From NCBI GenBank assembly GCA_019414545.1, contig DXLV01000034.1, forward strand, positions 1 to 10,771: a stretch of 10,771 bases of DNA. The letters are read 5' to 3'. Position numbers and translations under genes: made by a program. Within the stretch, counting starts at the first letter, position 1; the number at the start of each line of letters is the position of its first letter. This DNA comes from Collinsella sp. (lineage in GTDB: Bacteria > Actinomycetota > Coriobacteriia > Coriobacteriales > Coriobacteriaceae). The notes beneath the pieces were generated by a model that saw only the letters and a program-made list of their open reading frames with translations, did not search any database and had not been told where the DNA came from. Below, piece after piece: positions 1 through 6,970 of the stretch.

Positions 1-1
1 C

Positions 2-1219
2 TTTGAAGTGCTGGAGCGCTTGTTCTCCCAATCGACCCAGCTCAACGTGCTCGATTATCGCCTGCTCTACGTGGTGCTCATCGGCACGCTGTATGGCTTG
101 GACTTTGGCCTGGTTGCGGCGCTGCTGGCGTCGGTGGGTTTGGCTGCGAGTTACTTTACTTTGTACGGCTATACCTTCCAGGGCCTGTTCTACGAGCCGT
201 CCAACTGGCTGCCGTTTATCGCGTACTTTGTTGTGGGTGCCGTGTGCGGCTATGTGCAGCTGCGCAACAGCGAAGCCATTAGGGCGGAGCGCGATCAAAA
301 CGAGCTCGTGCGCAACCGCAATACGTTTCTTACGCAGCTCTACCACGACGCGATCGAGGATAAGCGCGCGTACAGGCGCCAGATCGTGGGTCGCCACGAC
401 AGCTTTGGCAAGATCTTTGCCGTGACGCAGGAGCTTGACGTGCTCAACCCACGCGACATCTATCGCAAGTGCTGCGAGCTTCTGGGCGAGATCCTCGAGA
501 ACGATTCGGTGGCGATCTACCATGTTTCGGGCGGGGCATTTGCACGCCTGGTGGCAGCAAGTCCCGCGATTGCCGAAGATGCCGCACGCTCGCTCACGCT
601 TGAGCAGCTTGCACCTCTTTTGGGCGACGGGGGTCGTTCGAATCTGTGGGTGAACCGCGAGCTGACGCCGGGGCTTCCCATGTTTGGATACACGATCGAG
701 CGCGACGGGGCACCCGCCGTGTTGATCTTTGTGCGTCGCGCGGCCGAAAACCAAATGACGCTCTATTACCAAAACCTGTTCCGCATCTTGTGCGGCCTGG
801 TCGAAAGCGCGCTGGGCCGTGCCTTTGACTATGAAGCGGTGGCACAGGATAAGCGTTGCGTTGACGGTACTTGCGTGCTCAAGCAGGCTGCCTTTGGCCA
901 AGAGCTCGCGGCGGAGCAGGCACTGGCAGATAGCAAGATGGGGAGTTTTTTGCTCCTGCGCGTGGTACCGGGCATGGAGCCTGTCGGCGAGCTGGTGGGC
1001 GCAATTGGGTCGGCAATCCGCGAGAGCGATGCGGCGGGCCTGGTCGATGGTGACGTGCTTTACCTGCTTATGCGCCAGGCAAAGGCGTGCGATCTGCCCA
1101 TTATCCGCGAGCGCCTGAGCGCAAAGCAGATTGCGGTGGAGTCCGTCGACGGCGAGGACATCGTGGCGCTGCTGCAGCACATCGCTTGCACCGGTGACGG
1201 TGAGGGAGGTGTCGCTTGA
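2..1219 (+). CDS. pelD: PelD-like c-di-GMP receptor, membrane GAF/degenerate GGDEF protein (5' partial)
   Basis: The frame is open from base 2, so the gene very likely starts upstream; the first possible in-window start is GTG at 8 (403 residues, numbered from there). Hydrophobic segments lie at about residues 16-34, 35-57 and 67-83, followed by a charged, probably coiled-coil linker (about 84-125), a GAF-like domain (about 138-280) and a GGDEF-like C-terminus. In the latter, RESD (338-341) sits exactly five residues before DGDVL (347-351), where active cyclases have RxxD-x5-GGDEF. The product I-site is therefore kept while the catalytic GG(D/E)EF is lost. This is the PelD pattern: in Pseudomonas aeruginosa, PelD binds c-di-GMP and switches on Pel synthesis through the PelDEFG inner-membrane complex. 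Only about three of the usual four helices are visible, which supports a missing N-terminus. The gene ends in a 4-base overlap with the pelE-like gene. Identification rests on architecture plus neighbourhood. Confidence 0.85.
   Translation, partial: FEVLERLFSQSTQLNVLDYRLLYVVLIGTLYGLDFGLVAALLASVGLAASYFTLYGYTFQGLFYEPSNWLPFIAYFVVGAVCGYVQLRNSEAIRAERDQNELVRNRNTFLTQLYHDAIEDKRAYRRQIVGRHDSFGKIFAVTQELDVLNPRDIYRKCCELLGEILENDSVAIYHVSGGAFARLVAASPAIAEDAARSLTLEQLAPLLGDGGRSNLWVNRELTPGLPMFGYTIERDGAPAVLIFVRRAAENQMTLYYQNLFRILCGLVESALGRAFDYEAVAQDKRCVDGTCVLKQAAFGQELAAEQALADSKMGSFLLLRVVPGMEPVGELVGAIGSAIRESDAAGLVDGDVLYLLMRQAKACDLPIIRERLSAKQIAVESVDGEDIVALLQHIACTGDGEGGVA
1203..1210 (+). promoter_or_regulatory. Ribosome binding site fixing the TTG start of pelE
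   Basis: AGGGAGGT lies five bases before the TTG at 1216 and inside the end of pelD. It supports the unusual TTG start, which overlaps the pelD stop codon (TTGA, 1216-1219), and implies translational coupling. Confidence 0.7.
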
Positions 1220-2121
1220 TCTCGCTTGTCGTTGCTGCCGTCATGCTGCTGATTCATGCGCTGGTTTGCCTGATGCTGTGGACGCTCATGAAGTTGGGCC
1301 TGCTGCCGGTGCGCGGGCACATGCTGGCTGTAATAGTGCTGGTGCCGCTGTGGGGCCCGTTGCTGGTGGTTCTGCTATCGGTCCGCAGCGCGGTGTTTGG
1401 CGAGGGGCTGAAAGAGTCTGCGCTGGAGTCGCTGCGCTTCAACGACGACCTTCATCGTAGTATGTCGGTACCGAGTGGTGAGGACGATGCAGGCGTAGTG
1501 CCGCTCGAGGAGGCGCTCATCATCAACGACCCGGCAGAACGGCGCCGCCTAATGCTCTCCATGCTCACCGAGGAGCCCGACGCGTACCTGGCGCAGCTGC
1601 AGGCGGCTAAGCTTAACGACGACGTTGAGGTGGCTCACTATGCCGCGACGGCGGTGGTGCAGATCTCCAAGGAGTCCGACCTTAAACTGCAGCAGCTGGA
1701 GCGTGCCTTTAAGACGGACCCGAGCGCGCAAAACCTCAACGAATACTGCGATTTTCTTGGTGAATACTTGGGCTCGGGCCTGGCCGAGGGGCGCGTGGCT
1801 CAGATTCAGCGCCAACAGTACGCGCGTTTGCTTGCGCGTCGCTGCGAGCGCGAGGACACCCTTGAGCTTCGCATTCGATACGCGACGGCGCTGGTCGATG
1901 TCGGACAGATCGACGAGGCGCAGGCCGTGACCGACCAGCTGGTGCTCGATGTGCCCGAGGAGCAGGAGGTTTGGATGCTTTGTCTGCGCCTTGCGGTGAT
2001 GCGCCGCGACGGTGACGAGGTCCACCGCGTGATCGATGCGATTGACAAACAGCATGTATACTTGAGCGCCGCCAACCGCGAGGAACTGGCGTTTTGGCGC
2101 AACGGAGAGGAGGCCCGATGA
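1216..2121 (+). CDS. pelE: PelE-like membrane protein with helical-repeat cytosolic tail
   Basis: This 301-residue protein has two N-terminal hydrophobic helices (about residues 3-24 and 36-56) with a short Arg/Gly-containing loop. A long soluble region follows, rich in Ala, Leu, Glu and Arg. From about 130 to 290 it shows helix-turn-helix pairs of the TPR/SEL type, for example around YATALVDVGQIDEAQAVTDQ. PelE proteins share this layout (two membrane helices plus TPRs) and act as the scaffold linking PelD, PelF and PelG at the membrane. Sequence conservation in PelE is low, so the call leans on architecture and on its position between pelD and pelA. The TTG start is chosen because of a strong ribosome binding site and the overlap with the pelD stop. 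The end overlaps the next gene by ATGA (2118-2121). Confidence 0.8.
   Translation: MISLVVAAVMLLIHALVCLMLWTLMKLGLLPVRGHMLAVIVLVPLWGPLLVVLLSVRSAVFGEGLKESALESLRFNDDLHRSMSVPSGEDDAGVVPLEEALIINDPAERRRLMLSMLTEEPDAYLAQLQAAKLNDDVEVAHYAATAVVQISKESDLKLQQLERAFKTDPSAQNLNEYCDFLGEYLGSGLAEGRVAQIQRQQYARLLARRCEREDTLELRIRYATALVDVGQIDEAQAVTDQLVLDVPEEQEVWMLCLRLAVMRRDGDEVHRVIDAIDKQHVYLSAANREELAFWRNGEEAR
2108..2113 (+). promoter_or_regulatory. Ribosome binding site fixing the ATG start of pelA
   Basis: AGGAGG lies four bases before ATG at 2118. An in-frame TTG at 2094 would give eight extra residues but lies upstream of this site, so the ATG that overlaps the pelE stop codon is preferred. Confidence 0.65.
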
Positions 2122-3998
2122 GCGTGGTACAGCATATCCGCGACCGTGCGGGCCATTTTCGCTGGATGGGGCTGCTTGTGGTGTGGGCGGTCTTTATTGC
2201 CATGGCGGCCGTGCTGCTGGTGGAGCGCGCCGGCGTACAGTACAATGCGGGCCAGCATAAGCTGGGGATGCTTGCCGCCAACGATGCGGTGCCGGCCTCC
2301 TCGGCAATATTTGGCCAAAAGCCCACGTGCCTGGTCATTACCGATTCCGATCAAGCTGGCGTCGAGGACGTAAAGGAGCAGTTCGACCAGATTCTGCTCG
2401 ACATGAAGATCGCGCACCGTGACGTGGACCTTGCCCTGGACGGCGCAGATGCCATTCCCTCGCTGACCTCCTACGATCGCGTGATTTTGCTCATGCCGTC
2501 GCTCGATGGGCTCGGTACGCACCTGAGCGACATTATGAGTTGGGTGAGTGCCGGCGGTTCGCTTATGCTCGCCATGCCTCCGGATAACTCGGGCTATCTG
2601 CAAGTGATTGCTCCCAAGCTTGGCATTGAATCTGCCGGATATGACTATGTAAAAGCCGAAAGCATTGTGCCGAGCGAGGACTTTATGCTGGGCGGGGGAG
2701 AGCGCTACGAGCTCTCGGACCCCTTTGATTCGTCGCTTTCGGTTTCGCTGCGCGAGACGGCTCGTGTGTGGGCTAAGACCGGCGATGCGGGCGCCCCGCT
2801 CATTTGGTCGAATGACTGCGGTAGCGGTCGCACCGTGGTGTGCAATATCGGTATCTATGACAAGGTCATGCGCGGTTTTTACGCCGCGGCGATCAGCCTG
2901 CTGGGCGATGCCACGGCCTACCCCGTCATCAACAGCGCTGTCTTCTATCTGGACGACTTTCCCAGCCCCGTGCCCTCGGGCGACGGCACCTATATCAAGC
3001 GCGACTACGGGCTTTCCATCGCCGACTTTTATGCCAAGGTCTGGTGGCCCGATCTGCAAAAGCTCGCGCAAAAATATGGCGTTCGCTTTACCGGCGTGAT
3101 GATCGAAAACTACGAGGACGCGGCTAACCAGACCGAGCCCGCGCGCCAGGCCGATACCACGCAGTTCCGCTACTTTGGCGGCATGCTGTTGCAGATGGGC
3201 GGAGAGCTGGGTTTCCACGGCTACAACCATCAGCCGCTGGCGCTCTGGGATACCGACTATGGCACACTGTACGACTACAAGACGTGGAAGAACAAGGAGG
3301 CGCTCGTCGCATCGCTCAACGAGCTTATAGCCTTCCAGGACGAGGTACTGCCCAACGCGCACGGCTCGGTCTATGTGCCACCGTCGAATATCCTTTCGGC
3401 CCGTGCGCGCAAGCTTATCGGCACTGACGTTCCGCGCATTAAGACCATCGCCAGTACGTATTTTGAGGATGGCACCGACTTGCCCTATGTGCAGGAGTTT
3501 GGCGTGGCGAGCGATGGCATTGTGGAGCAGCCACGTATTGTCTCGGGCGGCATGGTCAACGATTCCTATATGCGTCTGGCAGCCGTGTCCGAGCTCAACA
3601 TGCACTACGTGAGTACGCACTTTATGCATCCGGACGACCTACTGGATCCCGGTCGCGGAGCCAAGGAGGGCTGGGAGGTCTACAAGGGCGGTCTGACCAA
3701 CTACCTGGAGTGGCTTACCAAGTCTGCGCCCGACCTGCGGCGCCAGACCGGTTCGGAATGCTCGGGCGCCATCCAGCGCTTTTCGTCCGTGACGGTGAGC
3801 GTGGATACAAGTGCGGATGCCTGGACGCTCAGCCTGGGCAATTTCCACGACGAGGCTTGGCTCATGTTCCGCGCCAACAACGGCGAGCCGGGTGCAGTCA
3901 CGGGTGGCGAGATTACGCATCTGACGGGCGATCTGTACCTGGTTAAAGCCACGGACAAGACGGTGACCATTGCACGCAAGGAGGGTGGCGACAAATGA
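2118..3998 (+). CDS. pelA: PelA-type (DUF2194-like) membrane-anchored polysaccharide deacetylase
   Basis: The protein has 626 residues from ATG 2118. One N-terminal membrane helix (about 17-35) anchors it, with the rest predicted outside the cell. Residues about 50-255 look like an alpha/beta Rossmann or amidotransferase-like domain (CLVITDSD, YDRVILLMPS, GGSLMLAMPP). The C-terminal half carries carbohydrate-esterase-4-like motifs: FYLDDFPSP with D279/D280, FHGYNH with H367 and H371 (the H-x3-H metal pair), YVPPSN (419-424), and THFMHPDD (500-507). The last roughly 90 residues are probably a beta-rich domain. PelA deacetylates the Pel polymer, exposing positive charges. The Pseudomonas protein also has an N-terminal glycoside hydrolase domain, which is not recognisable here, so this resembles the deacetylase-only PelA of Gram-positive clusters. 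DUF2194 membership is from memory of the motif pattern. It overlaps pelF by ATGA. Confidence 0.85.
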   Translation: MSVVQHIRDRAGHFRWMGLLVVWAVFIAMAAVLLVERAGVQYNAGQHKLGMLAANDAVPASSAIFGQKPTCLVITDSDQAGVEDVKEQFDQILLDMKIAHRDVDLALDGADAIPSLTSYDRVILLMPSLDGLGTHLSDIMSWVSAGGSLMLAMPPDNSGYLQVIAPKLGIESAGYDYVKAESIVPSEDFMLGGGERYELSDPFDSSLSVSLRETARVWAKTGDAGAPLIWSNDCGSGRTVVCNIGIYDKVMRGFYAAAISLLGDATAYPVINSAVFYLDDFPSPVPSGDGTYIKRDYGLSIADFYAKVWWPDLQKLAQKYGVRFTGVMIENYEDAANQTEPARQADTTQFRYFGGMLLQMGGELGFHGYNHQPLALWDTDYGTLYDYKTWKNKEALVASLNELIAFQDEVLPNAHGSVYVPPSNILSARARKLIGTDVPRIKTIASTYFEDGTDLPYVQEFGVASDGIVEQPRIVSGGMVNDSYMRLAAVSELNMHYVSTHFMHPDDLLDPGRGAKEGWEVYKGGLTNYLEWLTKSAPDLRRQTGSECSGAIQRFSSVTVSVDTSADAWTLSLGNFHDEAWLMFRANNGEPGAVTGGEITHLTGDLYLVKATDKTVTIARKEGGDK

Positions 3999-5422
3999 GA
4001 ATCTGCTTGGTACTCGAGGGTTGCTACCCCTATGTGCACGGCGGCGTATCTACCTGGATGCACGGCTACATACAGGCCATGCCCGAGCACGAGTTTGTGC
4101 TGTGGGTGATTGGCGCGCATGCTGCCGACCGCGGTAAATTTGTCTACGAGCTGCCCGGCAACGTGGTCGAGGTGCACGAGGTGTTCCTGGACGATGCTCT
4201 GCGGCTTTCGGGCGAGCAACATGAAGCCAGTTTTAACGACCGCGAGCGCGAGGCGCTACGCCGCCTGGTGTCGCTCTCCAATCCGGACTGGGACGTGCTG
4301 TTCGATATCTTTCAGCGCCGTCGCGTGCATCCGCTCTCGTTTTTGCAGAGCCGAACGTTTATGGATATCTTTCGCGACGTGTGCCTGGCCGAGTACCCCT
4401 ACACGCCCTTTGCCGATGCATTCCACACCATGCGCTCCATGTTGCTTCCCGTGCTCTACCTGTTGGGCAGCGAGGTGCCGGTGGCCGATGTGTACCATGC
4501 CATCTCGACCGGCTACGGTGGCCTGCTCGCCTGCCTGGGCTCGAGCGTCTGCCATGCGCCGGTGCTGCTGACCGAGCATGGCATCTATACCCGCGAGCGC
4601 GAGGAAGAGATCATTCGCGCTGACTGGGTGGTGCCGTCGTTTAAGGACCGCTGGATTCGCTTTTTCTACCTGCTTTCGGAGGAGATCTACCGCCGCGCCT
4701 TCCGCGTGACGAGTTTGTTCCATAACGCCCGTAAGACGCAGATCGATATGGGCTGCGATGCCGACAAATGTCTGGTTATTCCCAACGGCATCCAGTTTGA
4801 CCGCTTTAAGGACATTCCCTTAAAGATCGATGACGGCTGGGTGGACATTGGCGCGGTGGTGCGCCTGGCGCCCATCAAGGACGTCAAGACCATGATCTAT
4901 GCGTTCTTTGAGCTGCACGAGCGCCTGCCCAAGGTGCGCCTGCACATTATGGGCGGCGTGGACGACGAGGAGTACGGCGCTGAGTGCCACGCGCTGGTCG
5001 ATACCCTGGGCGTGCGCGACTTGATCTTTACCGGCCGCGTCAACGTGGTTGAGTACATGGAAAAGCTCGACTTTACCATTTTGACGAGCATCTCCGAGGG
5101 CCAGCCGCTCAGCGTGCTGGAGTCGCTTGCAGCGCGCCGTCCCTGCGTGACGACCGAGGTGGGCTGCTGCCGCGAGCTGCTCGAAGGCGCCCCGGGCGAT
5201 GACTTTGGCGTGGCAGGTTTTGTGACGCCGCCTATGTATCGCAAGGGCTTGGCTGATGCCATGGAGCGCATGTGCGTGAGCCGGGCCCGTCGCATTGAGA
5301 TGGGGGAGCGTGGCCAGCGTCGCGTTGCCACGTACTTTTTGCACGAGCAGATGCTCGCCAACTATCGCGCGCTGTACAACGAGACGGCGCGTGCGTTTGA
5401 CCTGCCCAGAGAGGGGGAGTAG
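3995..5422 (+). CDS. pelF: PelF family 4 glycosyltransferase (Pel polymerase)
   Basis: This 475-residue soluble protein is a clear GT-B fold, retaining GT4 glycosyltransferase of the PelF type. The N-terminus has the nucleotide-sugar enzyme glycine loop YPYVHGGVSTWM (11-22). The C-terminal donor domain has RLAPIKD (290-296; R290 and K295 in the usual phosphate-contacting positions) and the EX7E motif EGQPLSVLE (E368, E376). The motif LTEHGIYTREREEEI is also typical of PelF. In characterised systems PelF is cytosolic, uses UDP-N-acetylhexosamine, and is recruited to the membrane by the PelD/E/G complex. Length is close to that of other PelF proteins (about 470-510). ATG 3995 overlaps the pelA stop and is preceded by AAGGAGGG at 3978-3985. 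Only three bases separate it from pelG. This is one of the two most secure identifications in the window. Confidence 0.95.
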   Translation: MRICLVLEGCYPYVHGGVSTWMHGYIQAMPEHEFVLWVIGAHAADRGKFVYELPGNVVEVHEVFLDDALRLSGEQHEASFNDREREALRRLVSLSNPDWDVLFDIFQRRRVHPLSFLQSRTFMDIFRDVCLAEYPYTPFADAFHTMRSMLLPVLYLLGSEVPVADVYHAISTGYGGLLACLGSSVCHAPVLLTEHGIYTREREEEIIRADWVVPSFKDRWIRFFYLLSEEIYRRAFRVTSLFHNARKTQIDMGCDADKCLVIPNGIQFDRFKDIPLKIDDGWVDIGAVVRLAPIKDVKTMIYAFFELHERLPKVRLHIMGGVDDEEYGAECHALVDTLGVRDLIFTGRVNVVEYMEKLDFTILTSISEGQPLSVLESLAARRPCVTTEVGCCRELLEGAPGDDFGVAGFVTPPMYRKGLADAMERMCVSRARRIEMGERGQRRVATYFLHEQMLANYRALYNETARAFDLPREGE

Positions 5423-5425
5423 CCG

Positions 5426-6970
5426 GTGGCCGGAATCGGTTTTGAGCTCAAACGCCTGTTTAGGCGCAAGGGTCTGTTTGCTACGATGCGCGCCTATGGC
5501 TACGCCGGCATTGTGTGCACGGGCCCCATGCTGCTTGGCGTGCTGCTCCAGGTGGGTATCTTGGTGCTGTGCGGTCTGTGGGGTGTGGGCCGCGCCAACC
5601 AGGATCTGCTGGTGTGCATGGTGACCTATACGCTGCTGGCATCGCTCACGCTCACAAGCTTTTTCTCCATGCCGGTCACGCGCTTTTTGGCCGACATGCT
5701 CTTTGCCGAGCGCGAGGATGAGATCCTGCCTTCGTTTTGGGGATCTAATGCCATCATGCTCGTTGCGGGCACGGTGCTCTACGGCGTCTTTTTGCTGTTC
5801 TCGGGCGCCACGCTGCTGCAGGGGCTGCTGTGCCTGTGGCTGTTCAACATTATGATCGTCAACTGGAATGGCATGAGCTACCTCACGGCCATCAAAGATT
5901 ACCGCGGTATCCTGTGCAGCTTTGCGGCTGCCATTGGTGTGGCGTGCCTGTGCGCCCTGGCCGTGCTGGCACTGGGGCTGCCGCCGGTCGAGGGCCTGTT
6001 GGCGTCAATCGCCCTAGGCTACGGCGTCATGCTCGCCTGGGATGTGGTACTGCTGTACCGGTATTTTCCACGGAGTGACCGGAGTCCCTGGCGTTTTTTG
6101 CGCTGGCTCGACCAATTTATGCCGCTTGCGCTTACGGGGCTGTTTACCAACTTGGGGCTTTTCGCACACCTGGTTATTATCTGGGCGGGCCCTATTGGCG
6201 TGCAGATCAAAGGCCTGTTTTACGGGGCTCCTTACCATGACGTGCCGGCACTCATTGCGTTTTTGACCACACTCGTCACGACCGTCAACTTTGTGGTCTC
6301 GGTCGAGGTCAATTTCTATCCGCGCTACCGCGACTACTACAGCCTGTTCAACGACGGCGGCGTGGTGGGCGACATTGTGGTGGCCGAGGAGGAAATGCTC
6401 TCCACGCTCAACAGCGAACTGCGCTTTTGCGCGCTCAAGCAGCTGTTTGTGACGGCGGCGGTCATTTCGCTCGAGACCACAGTGCTCTCGGCCCTGCCGC
6501 TGGGCTTTAACAATCTTATGCACGGGTATTTTCGCACGTTATGCGTAGGCTACGGCCTGTATGCCGTGGGCAACACGATCCTGCTTATCTTGCTGTACTT
6601 TACCGACTACAAGGGAGCCGTTCTGGCCTCGGGCCTGTTTGCCGGTGTGGCAGGGTTGGCGACCGCCGTGTCGTTGCTTTTGCCGCAGCAGTTTTACGGC
6701 TTTGGCTTTTTGTTGGGTGCGGTGGTGTTTTTTATCGTGGCCCTGCTGCGGCTCGATACCTATACCGCCAACTTGCCGTATCGTATCCTGAGCCAGCAGC
6801 CCATTGTGGCGACCGACAAAACGGGTCGCTTTACACAGCTGGGCCGCTTGCTCGACCGTGCCGAGCAGCGCTATGAGGAGTGCCGCCGCAAGGGCGTGCC
6901 GCACGGCGCGTTTCAGCGCGCAGTAGTTCGCGTGTATCGCAACCATTGGGGAGGTTCTGATGATCGATAA
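5426..6970 (+). CDS. pelG: PelG polytopic membrane exopolysaccharide transporter
   Basis: This 514-residue, very hydrophobic protein has about 12 predicted membrane helices and a hydrophilic tail of about 80 residues. It opens with the PelG signature MAGIGFELKRLF, followed by an Arg/Lys-rich stretch and the first helix. PelG is related to MOP/Wzx-type flippases and is thought to carry the growing Pel chain across the cytoplasmic membrane while bound to PelF, PelD and PelE. The start is GTG at 5426, three bases after the pelF stop, with the purine-rich ribosome binding site GAGGGGGAG (5411-5419) inside the end of pelF. The 3' end overlaps the CotH-like gene by 11 bases. No truncation or frameshift is seen; the length matches known PelG proteins (about 450-510). 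Confidence 0.95.
   Translation: MAGIGFELKRLFRRKGLFATMRAYGYAGIVCTGPMLLGVLLQVGILVLCGLWGVGRANQDLLVCMVTYTLLASLTLTSFFSMPVTRFLADMLFAEREDEILPSFWGSNAIMLVAGTVLYGVFLLFSGATLLQGLLCLWLFNIMIVNWNGMSYLTAIKDYRGILCSFAAAIGVACLCALAVLALGLPPVEGLLASIALGYGVMLAWDVVLLYRYFPRSDRSPWRFLRWLDQFMPLALTGLFTNLGLFAHLVIIWAGPIGVQIKGLFYGAPYHDVPALIAFLTTLVTTVNFVVSVEVNFYPRYRDYYSLFNDGGVVGDIVVAEEEMLSTLNSELRFCALKQLFVTAAVISLETTVLSALPLGFNNLMHGYFRTLCVGYGLYAVGNTILLILLYFTDYKGAVLASGLFAGVAGLATAVSLLLPQQFYGFGFLLGAVVFFIVALLRLDTYTANLPYRILSQQPIVATDKTGRFTQLGRLLDRAEQRYEECRRKGVPHGAFQRAVVRVYRNHWGGSDDR

Noticed and set aside
3..425. Alternative + strand frame inside pelD
   Set aside because: It is a Cys/Arg/Trp/Ser-rich composition typical of an off-frame reading; the pelD frame explains the region.
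1019..1060. Active diguanylate cyclase in PelD
   Set aside because: The catalytic GG(D/E)EF is replaced by DGDVL, so synthesis of c-di-GMP is not expected.
1806..3629. Long minus-strand open frame (607 codons) opposite pelE and pelA
   Set aside because: It is antisense to genes with clear motifs, is rich in His, Arg and Ala as expected for a GC-rich shadow frame, and shows no domain.
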